Shown one piece after another: positions 43,251 through 54,386 of a DNA stretch of 64,000 bases (positions are counted from its first letter, which is position 1; each line of letters begins with the position of its first letter). The stretch comes from Saccharina japonica. Its lineage: Eukaryota; Sar; Phaeophyceae; Laminariales; Laminariaceae. Location: NCBI GenBank assembly GCA_008828725.1, contig MEHQ01000608.1:44066-108065 (forward strand), given 5' to 3'. The position numbers and the translations under genes were made by a program. Below the pieces are notes generated by a model. That model was not told the origin of the DNA and searched no databases. It saw nothing but the letters and a program-made list of their open reading frames with translations.

Positions 43251-43441
43251 GTATGATACAACAATAAGTGATACGCAACATGCAATATTCGACTGCATGC
43301 AGCTTGAAGCGGTATGATATATCATACCTGGTACATATGATATATCGTATTCTGCGGGAATTTTGGCTTCACAATGTAGGCTGTTACTGCTGTACTATTA
43401 ATAGTTGTAGGAAAGGACAAGACAGATGTTTACGCTTCGAA

Positions 43442-44345
43442 TATAGGCGCCTTCCGCAATCAAGCGATATTGGATTTGGCAAAGGGGGGGATGACTATGA
43501 AGCGTCCCCTGCGAACATGATTTTTTTTTTTTGCAGGCTACTTGGGGAAATTTAATAGGTATCGTCGAAAAAAAATAAGAAATCGGATAGTTAAAGCCCG
43601 GGTTTCAACGGGTTTTGTCTCCTCGCTAAGGCAATACTCCTAAAACGCAAGAAAGCGGGGATAATACATAAAAATCCCCTCCCTGTATTTTGTCCTGAAA
43701 ATTACAGGGTGGGTTAAATTTGAGCTGGGGGTTACGAATCCGAAGTTAGAATTAAGAAATCGTACCTCGTTGCAATCCAAATCGTACTAAAAGGTTTGAA
43801 ACGCTGACCAGTTGGCGCATTTTTTTTGGCGCGAAGCTGAATTTCAGCACTTTTTCGACTAAAACACGACCTTAAAATGAACGGATGGAAAAAAAATAAA
43901 CGGATTCATGACCGCACAGCTGGTACACGATAAACCCCAGTTTTTCGTCCCTTACGAGTTTGTTGCTGAAGCACACCGCAGAAAACACCACCCGAAAACC
44001 AAAACGTGCTGAGAATGTACTGGATTAATCCCTGATACTCTCGGCCCTCCGGAGGTCCGAGTTTTGCTCGGATCGTCAATCTGTAAAACTCTACCCCCCC
44101 TAAAGCAGCCAAGCGGCGTCGTTTAAGCGTGTGCGCCGGAAAAAAAACATCCGCCTTCGTGGACTTTTGTTTTTTTCGAAATGTTTTTCAGGATTTTTGT
44201 GATCGGGATGTTTTTTTTTTTTTTGGCGCACTTTTTATATCGTGTTTAAACGCCGTTTCCCACCGTTTCCACCCATTTTTTTTTTATTCTTCTCAATCTT
44301 CGCGGCTCGCGAGCAAATATCGCTTGATTGCGGAAGGCGCCTATA
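43442..44345. mobile_element. Non-autonomous DNA transposon with perfect 30-bp TIRs
   Basis: TATAGGCGCCTTCCGCAATC... (30 bp, 43442-43471) is perfectly inverted at 44316-44345. The 844-bp interior shows no ORF with a transposase motif. TA at the extreme ends could be the target duplication (Tc1/mariner-like), but this is uncertain. Confidence 0.8.
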
Positions 44346-45127
44346 GGATATCATACACTTGGTACGATACCTACCTGGGGCGCAGCCGATCTTCCGACCG
44401 ACTCGTGGTGTATCATTCCCATATTAGGAACAGTATACAGCAGTATGATCATATATATACTGATAATGATGATGACGATAAGCCACCCGCCCCTGCTGCC
44501 ATTTCTGCCAGCACACCTCTCGCACTCCTCGAGCAGAGAGAGACCGCGCGCTCTGCACCCGCCGCGCTACAAGGCAAAAGGGTCAAAGGAAAAAGAAGGA
44601 CGCAGGATGATGCAGCAGCAGGAGATGGAAAGTGGGAGAGAGGGGAAAGGGGGGAGAGAGAGAAAGAGATCGGTGGCGACGGACGGGCGGACGGGGCGGG
44701 TCGAGCAAACGAAGAGGACGAGCTGTTTGTTGCTCGATCGTTGCTGCTGTTCTGGTTTGTGACGACTGTCGTCATGTCATGACCGTCACGGAGGAGGAGG
44801 AGGAGGTCGTGTGGTCGTGTGGTCGTGGGTCATGCTGGCTTTGCAACCTGCAGCTGCTGCAGCGATGGTTATCATGACGATGTCGATGCTGGTTACTGGT
44901 TGGTGCTGATGGGGACGGTGTGGGTGCTGGCTGGGGGGCGATTTGAAGCCGCGGTCTGGTCTATTTGGACCTCCGCTCACTCCACCGCGGGGGAACGACC
45001 AGCCAGGCAAGAATATCTACAAAGTAACACGTCAGGCATATATATATATACAAATATAATATGTATATACGATATAGCGGTACTTACTGCAGTACGTAGT
45101 CTATACATCAAACATTACATCAGTTCA
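44346..45127. other. Non-coding stretch, purine-rich
   Basis: A GGAGAGAGAG-rich tract at 44625-44670. The 217-codon frame starting at 44129 begins inside the transposon and ends in low complexity; not supported. Confidence 0.5.
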
Positions 45128-45352
45128 GGACACCTGCTATTACTACTACTACTGCTGTGATAAGAAAAAGGCTGACAAGAAAGCTACGAAGGCTGGTTGG
45201 TATTTACAAAGAAAAATAAGCAATTTCATATTCGTCAATATATTGAAATTGGTGTAGAAAGAACCCTCTCTCTCAACTAAGAAATCCGGCCCTGGGCCAT
45301 CAGATCTCCCTGTGTTTCTTATTATAATACTCGTATTAATAGGTGTCCTGTA
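45128..45352. mobile_element. Family D TIR element
   Basis: CAGGACACCTGC... and ...AGGTGTCCTGTA ends, with inner AAGAAA/TTTCTTAT words and ATTGGTGTAGAAAGAACCC. About 225 bp, non-coding; the left arm has been expanded by a TACTACTACTGCTG word. Confidence 0.7.
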
Positions 45353-46640
45353 GTACTGTTGTTGTACTGAAACTACTGTTTTAGTAGACTAGGCCATAGA
45401 CTAGTATACCTGGTATATAGGCTACTACGCACTGCTTCCTGTATAGCCTGCGGTAAGACATGCAAGCAAAAGATAACACACACTGACTCTCTCCCCCTCA
45501 GGAAAATTTCCAGGCTGTGATTGATATCGACAACGGTGGGGAGAAGAAGAAGAGTGTGTCAAATAATATGCCCTACGAGTCGTAGCGATGTGCGCGTCTC
45601 GTCTGTCTATGACAACGTCTCCACGACGAACAAGCTCTTTCCACAACAGACCACAAGCAGTATCAGCATCATCAGCATCATCTGTCTAATAGCCACCTGC
45701 TTCATTTTTCGGAGAAAATGTAGAATCCAAAGTTGTTCCTAAAGGGGGGCGGGGGTGTGTCATCTGCTTGCTTGCAGATGCATTTTTAATCGTATTTTAT
45801 ACGGTAATATCAAAATCTGCATTCACAACTAAAAAACTACAGTACTACGACGTATATATGTGTACTTCAGCGTTCGTTGCGTTGCGTCATACAGAGTAGA
45901 AAATGCCTGATAAAAAGAAGTAAAGTATACCAGGTATATAATATATGTATGTATGTAATGTGTCGCACTGGTTTGATCGTGTCACAAGAAGAGGGGGAGG
46001 ATTATAGAGAGACACAGCGAGAAGATTGCGATTAATTACACCAACGACGAGCGGAAGATTCTGCGTGTGTGTGTTGTTTATATCTCACTACGTACTCTGT
46101 AGTTTATACTGGCTGCATACATTGTGCAGACCAATACAAGATAACACAGATACACATACATGTATATGTAACACCCATCCATGTATGTATGTATGTGTAT
46201 GATAAGAAGTAGATATGTCCGTATGGGGTCGCAGCTACACGACAAAGCACGCGGATCATCGCACCACGCTGAAGAGCCGTGTGTACTTCTTCGCAGACAA
46301 GAAGTAAGAGCGACACGCGATACACCCTCTGCGAGTAAGTACCTCCGAGATATCTTATGAAGATACGAGTATGTACATAGGTCCATGCATCTGTCACACT
46401 ACAATATAATGTTATACCGGGTGTACGAAGTATATTACTGTTTTACTGTATATATATGTACAACGTAGCTTTGTCTACAAAACAACTACCGGGCAGTACT
46501 ACTACTACTACTACTACTACTACTAATTTGGACTACTGCTGTAGTAGTGGAGGAACCTTGATGATATCGAAGTATAGGAACCTTGAGGTGGCTATTTAGG
46601 CCCTCTGGTTGGCTAAGGGTATTATACGCGGCTCAATCGA
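45353..46640. other. Non-coding stretch
   Basis: (TAC)n at about 46498-46525 and GTATGTATGT tracts near 46180; no gene supported. Confidence 0.5.
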
Positions 46641-46811
46641 CTTGGAGTCTTTCCCACCCACAGCACCCCAAGTCAACTTACGAGTAGAGTCTTTCCAAGC
46701 ACAGCATCCAAGCCGGCCGAGTCAACCTAGAGTCTTACCGAGCACAACATCCAAGCACTGACCCCTGGTGGTACAAGGTTCGGGTTCGGGTTAGGGTTCG
46801 GGTTCGGGTCG
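46641..46811. repeat. Degenerate tandem repeat followed by TTCGGG/TTAGGG tract
   Basis: GAGTCTTTCC, AGCACAGCATCCAAG and GTCAACCTA recur about three times with a period near 45 bp (46641-46760). 46777-46811 is (GGTTCGGGTT)n with one TTAGGG, a telomere-like variant. Confidence 0.65.
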
Positions 46812-46977
46812 GAGGGTCGGCTTTAGGAGCCAATTCCTAAACCTCCGTAACATATATTCACTTCGTACGCTGTATCATCAAGCAAGGTGTGTCCACCCGA
46901 TACCGTACGGACTACTACTATTCCGTTGTCAGTAAGGGTGAGCACTTTTCTTATCTATTGATAGTATCCAGGAAAGT

Positions 46978-47351
46978 GGGTCGCCCCGATGGTCTAATAG
47001 TGGCACCCTCGAATGCTTCCATGAGTTGATTTATGGGGTTCGAATATCACGTGGGTCGGACTTTTGAGGTTATTATGTGCAAGAAAAAAAAAAAAAAAAA
47101 ACGGAATCAACTCAACTGAACTGCTGAAAGCGCCTACTACTACTGTCGTAGCGTGGGTAGGCCCACAATTCGATGCGAGTCGAGAAAGGGCTGAAGTCTT
47201 CTCGTGATAAAAGGCAAGGCACGAACCGTAGTGGGGGAGAAGGGAGAGGAGCCTATTTTGTGACCCAAGATCTGAGTTACGACTAGGAAAGAGAGAAACG
47301 ACGGGGGGAGAAGATAATAATAGTTGGGACAAGGTTGGGATGGAAAAAAAG
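46978..47351 (+). mobile_element. SINE copy 5, full length
   Basis: Head GTCGCCCCGATGGTCTAATA with B box GGGGTTCGAATATC; an A tract between head and body near 47083-47101; body to AAGGTTGGGATGGAAAAAAA. It faces copy 6 head-to-head across about 55 bp. Confidence 0.9.
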
Positions 47352-47404
47352 GAGTGTAATTCCCTGTATTATACGAGTATTCATATACTTCGTATATCAA
47401 TAGT

Positions 47405-47642
47405 TTTTTTTTTTTTTTTTTGTGTCCATCCCATTCATTATCTTCGCCCTTCTTTTCTCTCTCCCTCTTCAGGTCGTAACTCAGATCCGGGGTCACTAAG
47501 TAGACTCTCCTCGCCCTTCCCCATTACGGTTCGTGCCTTGCGTTTTTATCGCGAGGATGTTTCAGCACTTTCTTCCCTCGTCAACTTGTTGCGTCGGATT
47601 CCGCCCATGCTACCCAAGCCATAAAGGCGCTGGTTCCTTTTT
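47405..47642 (-). mobile_element. SINE copy 6, 5' truncated
   Basis: Minus strand: ends in an A run (T run 47405-47421). The body GACGCAACAAGTTGACGAGG to AATGAATGGGATGGACAC is clear; only a stub of the head-side sequence remains near 47640. Confidence 0.85.
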
Positions 47643-47825
47643 ATTTGGACCGTTACGACTCGCATAGTATTACGAGAATGGTATGGGATGAAACGATGAA
47701 ACACTACACGTACACCCTACCTTTGGGCATACGTTCGTACCTGGTATACGATACGTACCGCATACATACGGGGCCGACGATACCGGTAAGTATTAATAGT
47801 GGTGCTGTATACACATTGTATATAC

Positions 47826-48020
47826 GATGTGCACAATTCGACGAGAGTTGGTTGTTGACGAGGGAAGAAAGCGCTGAAAGCTTCTCGCGATAAAAATGCA
47901 AGGCACGTACCGTAGCGGGGAGGGGGGAGGGGGGAGAGAAGAGCCCACTTACGTAGTGACCCCGAATCCGAGTTACGACTTAAGAGGGAGAGAGAATAGG
48001 AGGGCGAAGATAAAATAAAT
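47826..48020 (+). mobile_element. SINE copy 7, left part (interrupted)
   Basis: Body from AATTCGACGAGAGTTGG to GCGAAGATAAAATAAAT. The missing end (GGGATGGACGAAAAAAAAT) is at 49332-49350, beyond the inserted element. The tRNA-like head is absent. Confidence 0.9.
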
Positions 48021-49321
48021 GGAAATGGCCATTTGGGGGTATACCCCCTGGTTTTACGGCCATTTGGGGGTAGGGTCAAAATGCGCCCGCGGAACGCGCT
48101 CCCGCGGGCCCAAACAGGCCTCAAACGCCATTCCGAAGCCCTGGCGAGATGCCCGAAGCCCATGCCAAGCACGCACACATTTTTTGTTTTTTTTCAGGCA
48201 CGTCCTTGGGCCTAACAGGACGGCGGCGCACGAGGGACCAAACGAAGTCCCCGCTTTGACCACATCTTGGGGGGGGATATGAAGATATCGGCTCTTCTGA
48301 GAAAACATGACGGTGATGGGGGAATCAGAACACATACGAGTACGTGTATACTCGGCGTATGGGTCGTGAGTTGCTGGGTGCTTGGTGCTTGGTGCTTCGT
48401 TCCTGGGTGCTGTGGGTCATGGATGCGCGGTGTTGGGTTGTTGGACGGGAGGGGTCTTTGGGACACGAGCAACATCAGGCGCAACGACGGTCGTTAGTCT
48501 TCTTGAGAAGTGCTTTCCTCCTGTCCCCAACGTATCCATCCCCGACGGCAGGCTGGTGTGTTCGAGTACAGATCGCCAGGATCACACCCAGCAACCAAGC
48601 ACCAAGCACCAAGCACCCGGCAACCCACGACCCATACGCCGAGTATATACGTATGTGTTCTGATTCCCCCATCACCATAGCAACCAAGCACCAAGCACCA
48701 AGCACCCAGCAACTCACGACCCATACGCCGAGTATACACGTACTCGTATGTGTTCTGATTCCCCCATCACCGTCATGTTTTCTCAGAAGAGCCGATATCT
48801 TCATATCGTCTATAAAGATTTGATTTGTATAGTTGTGCCGAGATTTATTTCTTGGGAGGCAAACGATCCCGACTACTCGCAAGTTCTGGATGTTCCGTCC
48901 CGTGGTCTGTTCGGGCTGTTGGGCGGTGACGACGCGGATACGTACTGCTGTAGTCGTTTTTGAAGCTGTTACAGATGGTCAAAAGGGGGTATGGTTTCGG
49001 TCAAACGGGGTGAAAAAAGTGGTCAATCGGGGGGAGTAGATAAATTTAGTAGGTACGTGGGGTTATCCCCCCCCAAGATGTGGTCAAAGGGGGGACTTCG
49101 TTTGCTCTTTCGTGCGCCGCCGTCCCGTTAGGCCCAAGGACGTGCCTGAAAAAAAAAAAGTTGTGTGCGTGCTTGGCATGGGCTTCGGGCATCTCGCCAG
49201 GGCTTCGGAATGGCGTTTGAGGCCTGTTTGGGCCCGCGGGAGCGCGTTCCGCGGGCGCATTTTGACCCTACCCCCAAATGGCCGTAAAACCAGGGGGTAT
49301 ACCCCCAAATGACCATTTCCC
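48021..49321. mobile_element. Mutator-like long-TIR element, 1301 bp, 10-bp target duplication
   Basis: Ends GGAAATGGCCATTTGGGGGT and complement. TIRs are about 255 bp (48021-48277 and 49066-49321) and nearly identical, including CCCGCGGAACGCGCTCCCGC and TTGGGCCTAACAGGACGGCG. TAAATAAAT-type duplication TAAAATAAAT lies at 48011-48020 and 49322-49331. Long TIRs and a 9-11-bp duplication fit Mutator/MULE. It encodes no transposase. Confidence 0.85.
48277..48812. repeat. Palindromic block inside the long-TIR element
   Basis: GATATGAAGATATCGGCTCT and its inverse enclose arms that include GGTGATGGGGGAATCAGAAC and GGCGTATGGGTCGTGAGTTG. On the right the CACCAAGCACC...CCCCCATCACC segment is duplicated (about 48590-48675 and 48685-48775). 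It may be a second element inserted in the first, or part of it; no target duplication was found. Confidence 0.7.
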
Positions 49322-49331
49322 TAAAATAAAT

Positions 49332-49350
49332 GGGATGGACGAAAAAAAAT
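49332..49350 (+). mobile_element. SINE copy 7, right end
   Basis: GGGATGGACGAAAAAAAAT, the tail of the SINE interrupted at 48020. Confidence 0.85.
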
Positions 49351-49635
49351 GTATGATACAATATGAACAGCTATTAATTAATACTTAGAATCATACTCGT
49401 ATTTCACTTTCGTTTTCAATGTTTTTCAACGTCCAAATAGAAAAATAAAAATATATATATGAAAGCAATCATTGATCATATCATTATTATTACTATTATT
49501 ACTGATTAATACTACATGACATACTACTACTGCTGTACTCGTAGAAGATATTGGTATGCGCATGCCGTACGTACGGCACTATCACCATAGTTCTATTAGC
49601 ATATGAATCGTACACGGAATACACGGTTGCTGCTG

Positions 49636-49669
<34 letters not shown>

Positions 49670-50187
49670 GCTGCTGATGCCGCTGCTGCTGCCGCCGCTG
49701 CCGCTGCAGCCGCTGGTGTTCTTCTCGTTGCCGTTGCTGCCGCCCCCGCATATACCGGTACCACACATACGGTGGGGCGGGTGCGATGCTTCTCAGGTCT
49801 CAGCGGGCTGCGGAAACGAAACCGGTTGGAAATTTGAGGACGTAAACCTGCTCAAACGTCAAGCGTATGATACAATAATACGAATGTACCTGGTACTTAT
49901 TAGTATTATACGTGGGACCATACATAGTACCTGGTCCCACGTATGTGGAGACAAAGTACTTGGAATTAGTGTGGGATAAGTATTTCAGGTCTGAACGGGT
50001 TCGTCCTTTCTATACCCGTCGACATCCAGCACACCCAGGAGTGTCTGTGCCGATTCTTCATCCTATTATAGAGAGGTACCAGTTCTTCTTCTGTGGTCAC
50101 AAAACTACGACACATACATATATATATATATATACTACGCTGCATGCAGTGCTGCAGTAAGCAGAGCAGACAATGCGATGCCATATA
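49351..50187. other. Stretch with a (CTG)n tract and a family B relic
   Basis: Interrupted CTG/CCG repeat at 49628-49720 (poly-Leu/poly-Ala frames on either strand, not genes). Family B relic at about 49913-50001 (GTACCTGGTCCCACG, GAGACAAAGTACTTGGAATT, AGTGTGGGA). Confidence 0.6.
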
Positions 50188-50285
50188 CAATGTAAATAGG
50201 ACCTACGGTATATACAAAAACCTATATATTTTCCCATTTTTACCAAGAATGTTTGGTTCTATTTAATCTGGTCCCCCGTATCATA
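50188..50285. mobile_element. Family C element
   Basis: TGTAAATAGGACCTACGG, ACAAAAACCTATATATTTTC, TTTGGTTCTATTTAATCTGG. About 98 bp, ends degraded. Confidence 0.7.
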
Positions 50286-50493
50286 GAAGTCGAATATTAT
50301 ATATATAGAAGAAGTATAGTGCATATAATACATATAATATAATACATACATATATATATACATGCTGCGTACGTCTAATAATGAGCAATTCCACGCATTC
50401 TACGTGTTGCCTCGCCCGTGCAGCAGTTTATTACCTTGGGCACGTACCAGGTATTATATGAATATTTCGCGTTTCTTCTATTACTACTATTAA

Positions 50494-50574
50494 CCCATTC
50501 AGAACTGAAAAAAAATGTCCCACACTAATTCCAAGTAGTTTGTCCCCAAATTCGTGCGACCAGTTCTCAAGGGG
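50494..50574. mobile_element. Family B element with exact TTAA flanks
   Basis: CCCATTCAGAACTG ... CAGTTCTCAAGGGG between TTAA at 50490-50493 and 50575-50578. The interior GTCCCACACTAATTCCAAG and GTTTGTCCCCAAATTCG is typical. Confidence 0.8.
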
Positions 50575-50578
50575 TTAA

Positions 50579-51015
50579 TATTAATATTAATATCATAGCA
50601 GCGCTTTTTCTGGTCTCCTTGCGTCATTTTATTATGTTTCATTTCATATTCGTTTTTTTTTAATTGTTTTTTTGTTCTTATTTTACTGGTTTGGCTTTTG
50701 TTGTGGTTGTGTTCTCGTACCCGGTACGTTTTGCTGGCATTTTCATGTGCCTGCGTATCACTGATTTATTTAGTATTTACCCATCCATTCGTTTGCGTTT
50801 ATTTTTGTCTTGTTTTTTCTCTGTCGCACAGCCAGTCTGTGACCACAGAATTTGTATCAATCTACGTATTATATAATACTGGTACGTATAGGATTAGGAA
50901 TCAGGACAGACACTTCGGGTGTACTGATGCAGGTATAACAAGAACGGTTTAATGTGGAGATAACACGAGTATGTATGTTGTACATACTCATGTATATATA
51001 CGAGTATGTCTTATG
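50579..51015. other. Non-coding stretch, T-rich
   Basis: No gene or family recognised. Confidence 0.5.
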
Positions 51016-51400
51016 TACTTTTTTTCCCATCCCATTTATTATCTTCGCCCTTCTTCTGTGCTCTCCTTCCTAGTCGTATACCGTATAGAAACTTAGATCC
51101 GGAGTCACAAAGTAGGCTCTTCTCCCTGCTCCCCCACTTCTATATACTCGTACAGCAGGTTCTTACGTTGCATTTTTATCGCGAGAAGACTTCAGCCCTT
51201 CCTTCCCTTATTATTGACTCGCATCGAAATGCGCCTACCTACCCACGCTACTGCATACATACTCAGACATACTACGTATATACTATGTATGTATAATATT
51301 AATAGTAGGCGCTGTCACTCATTGTTTTTTTTTTTTACGAATAAACTCAAAAGTCCGACCCACGTGAGATCTGAACACCGGAAACCAACTCTCTACGAGT
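51016..51400 (-). mobile_element. SINE copy 8, expanded by small insertions
   Basis: Minus-strand body and head (B-box-like GTGTTCAGATCTC near 51370). Compared with other copies it has extra words at several places, for example TACCGTATAGAA near 51081, TCTATATACTCGTACAGCAG near 51139 and a TA-rich block near 51244-51302. Confidence 0.8.
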
Positions 51401-52500
51401 ATATATTATGTATGTACGTACAACATATATTAATAGTATTAATAATATACATATAAAAAAAAAAGAAAAAAAAAAGGAAAAAAAAAAGTAGTATATGATA
51501 TGTACATATATATACAGATGTATGGCAGTACTACTACTACTCTGTCTGTTACACATATATAATACCTGTGGCACCAGAAGTTTACCTCTTGAGTATCATA
51601 CAGAGAGCGGGGGGGGGGGGCGGCGGGGGGGGCCGGGGGAGGGGAGGGGAAGGCTGCATACAGGGTACGATATAATTTCTCACGCGCCCCTTGCTGTTTT
51701 GGCGCATCAACCTATTCAACCCCTTGACCTCGGAATGAAACTTCATGACTTGCACACAGACAGACAAAAAAAGACAAACAGACAGACAAACAAACAGACA
51801 CACAGACTGACAGACAGACAGACAGACAGGCAGACAGACAGAGAGGCAGGCGGGCATACATTTCACACACACACGCACACACTACTATTAATACTGCTAC
51901 GTACCACCCAGCTACAGGAAAGGTCCGGAACTGTGTGAATGACCCCAAACCTGGGGGAGAGGGGCAGGGGATCCCACCAGCCAAGGGCGACCTACTGAGA
52001 AACCGAATACCACCAGCCACCACCACCACCACCACCACCACCACCACCACCACCACCACCACCACCTCCGCCACCACCAGAGAAGGACGGGGTGAGCGTG
52101 CGTGCGTGTGGTGAGACGGGTGAGTGCGAGTGAGTCTGCTCCTCCTCATCAGCAGCTTCTTCGCGCTCTCTCTGCTGTGTGACTTTTCTTCCTCATTCCT
52201 CTCCTTCCTTCCTGTGTTTTTTTTGGGGTGCGTAATATGAAAGGGTCATCAGCCAATAACCGTTCGCTGTTTTTTCGTTTGTGTTTTTTTCCCCCCAATA
52301 TTCGAGAGAAGATAATGATGATGAACGAACGACCCCCCCCCCGAACGCGTGATGACGTTGTAGTTGTTGTTGTTGGTGGTGGTGGTGCTGGTGGTTGGTG
52401 CATCAAACCAACATACATACTACGAAGCGTTTTAAGTGTTTCAGTTATTATTTGTTTGGTGCGTTGCATTTTATCAGCTACGTAGTACGTAGTAGCTTCT
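51401..52500. repeat. Cluster of microsatellites
   Basis: Poly-A blocks 51456-51487; a G run near 51609; (CAGA/GACA)n at 51755-51850; (CCA)n at 52013-52068; GTTGTTGTTGGTGGTGG near 52360-52390. Long open frames here are repeat-driven. No gene supported. Confidence 0.75.
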
Positions 52501-54385
52501 CCGCCCTGTATACGTAGTGTGCCCCCGGCACTCCTCCTCTTCTATATGGTACGATACTTACACCATCTTGATGATGATCATCGTCAACAGCAGAGAATGC
52601 CAAACTGCTGTGATTCGATCTGGTCAGATCTGCGTAAGACATCCTACAATAATACGTGGTGTGCTGATGTACGACGTACCTGGTAGTGAATAACTGCTGT
52701 TTGTTATTGATAGGTATGTACGTGTTGCGTATCGTTTAGAATCCTATTATTAATAGTTAGGTTGTGGTCCCTCAAGCCATCGTGGGGGGCGCTTGCCGCG
52801 TGGAGCTATGATACGAGCACGTACATATAATACGTATTACTGTACTCGTTGCCGGCTCTCTTTTGCTTTTTGTTTCGTGTCTTTTCAGCTTATTTTTTAT
52901 AGTTCATATTCCGTTTGCGCAAAATGCTGTTCTGGTACGTAGCCCATCGTATCATACAATACATACGATACGTGGGAGATAGGTGTGATTTGATGAGGGT
53001 GCCCCACCCCCCGTTCAGACAGTTCTATACAGTCAGTCACTATGTCAGTATAGCTAACCAAGGACTATTATTGCCTACGTATATATTATACGAGTAGACG
53101 AAATCAAAGTCTATCAAGGACTATTATTGCGCACGATACGAGTAGACGAAATCAAAGCAGCAAGCGTTCCGCGTATGGAACATACATATATATACATACA
53201 GCTATTAATAGTAGTATAAAAAATTAGCATGCACCTTTTTCGTAGACTGTAAATGGTACAGCAGTATATACCAGTAGTATTAATAGTAGACAGCAGCAGC
53301 TGTTAAATAAAGTATATATTATATAGATGATGATGTATGCCATCGGGAACAAACGAACGGATGATGCTCTCTTAAACCTCTGCCTTCTTCTTCTTCGTAA
53401 TCGTACACGCCGAAGGGGTGGGTGGCGGTGTGCTCGCTCTGCTGCCCCCCCCCCCAATGCCCCGACTAGCAGTAGTAAGGGCGATCGGCCTTCATTCTCG
53501 CCAGGGCACAAACCCGACACGACATCTCTCCTCATCTCTCTCTCTTCCGCTCACTTTCCTCCTCTCTCTCTCTCTCTCTCGTCCTCTCTCTCTCATCATT
53601 CTCTCTCTCTCTTCTCTTCTGCTCGGTCTCGTCATCTCTTCGTCCTCCTTCTCTCTCTCTTCTCTCTGCTCTCGGCCCATCTCCCCTCTCCCGCCCGTCG
53701 AACCCTCTGCTCTCTTCCCTCCCTCCCCCCCGCCTTCCCTCCGCCTGTGTGCCTCTTCGATCCGTCTCCGATCGCCCCGCCCCCCCCCTGATCACCGATC
53801 ACGCACGCGTCGGCGTTATACATATATATACCTGCCGATCGGCATCCGGCGCACTGCTCGCTATCCAGGGTTGGCTGCATGCTCCTCTGAGCGGGAGGGG
53901 ATCAGACTAATCTCAAGGGCATGGGCGATGAAGGACTGCTGCCTGCATACTCCTCCATTGCGGGAGCCTGGGTGTTGGACTTGTCAAGGCCAGTTAGTTT
54001 TGTTTTTCGTTGTTTTTTTTTTGTTGTTGTTTGTGATGAGTTGTGTGTGTTTTATTTTGTTTCTCGTTTTTTTGCTTGGGATCTCTCGCTTGCTTGCTTG
54101 CTTGCTTGCTTGTTTTTGGTGTTGTTTGTTTGTATGGTTGATCATGAGCCCATCGATGAGAAACGAATGACCTCTTCTTCCTTCCTTCCTTCCTTCCTTC
54201 CTTCCTTCCTTCCTTCCATCTTATCTTGTTTTTCTTGTTCTTCAATAGACTGCTATTTTGTCGGTATTTTTGCAGTCAGTAGTAATCAGTAGAATCTACC
54301 GTGCGAATTATCTCTACTATGTTTAATATATGCCAGGTATGTACTCGTAGTCACTCTGTAGATAGTGCGATGTATTTATTATGAT
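52501..54385. other. Non-coding stretch with tandem and CT repeats
   Basis: A 56-bp tandem pair at about 53060-53155 (CAAGGACTATTATTGC, GAGTAGACGAAATCAAAG). CT-rich tract 53520-53700; TTGC repeat near 54090; (CTTC)n at 54177-54217. The 250-codon frame 53418-54170 is mostly Ser/Leu/Pro from the CT tract and is not supported. Confidence 0.6.
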
Positions 54386-54386
54386 A

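Noticed and set aside
44129-44782. 217-codon open frame on plus
   Set aside because: Begins inside the 904-bp transposon, crosses its TIR and ends in GA-rich low complexity; no conserved motif.
48344-48823. 159-codon open frame inside the Mutator-like element
   Set aside because: Runs through palindromic and duplicated DNA, with matching frames on the other strand; no transposase motif.
53418-54170. 250-codon open frame on plus
   Set aside because: Mostly Ser/Leu/Pro/Phe produced by CT-rich and TTTG repeats; frames on both strands are open and no domain is present.
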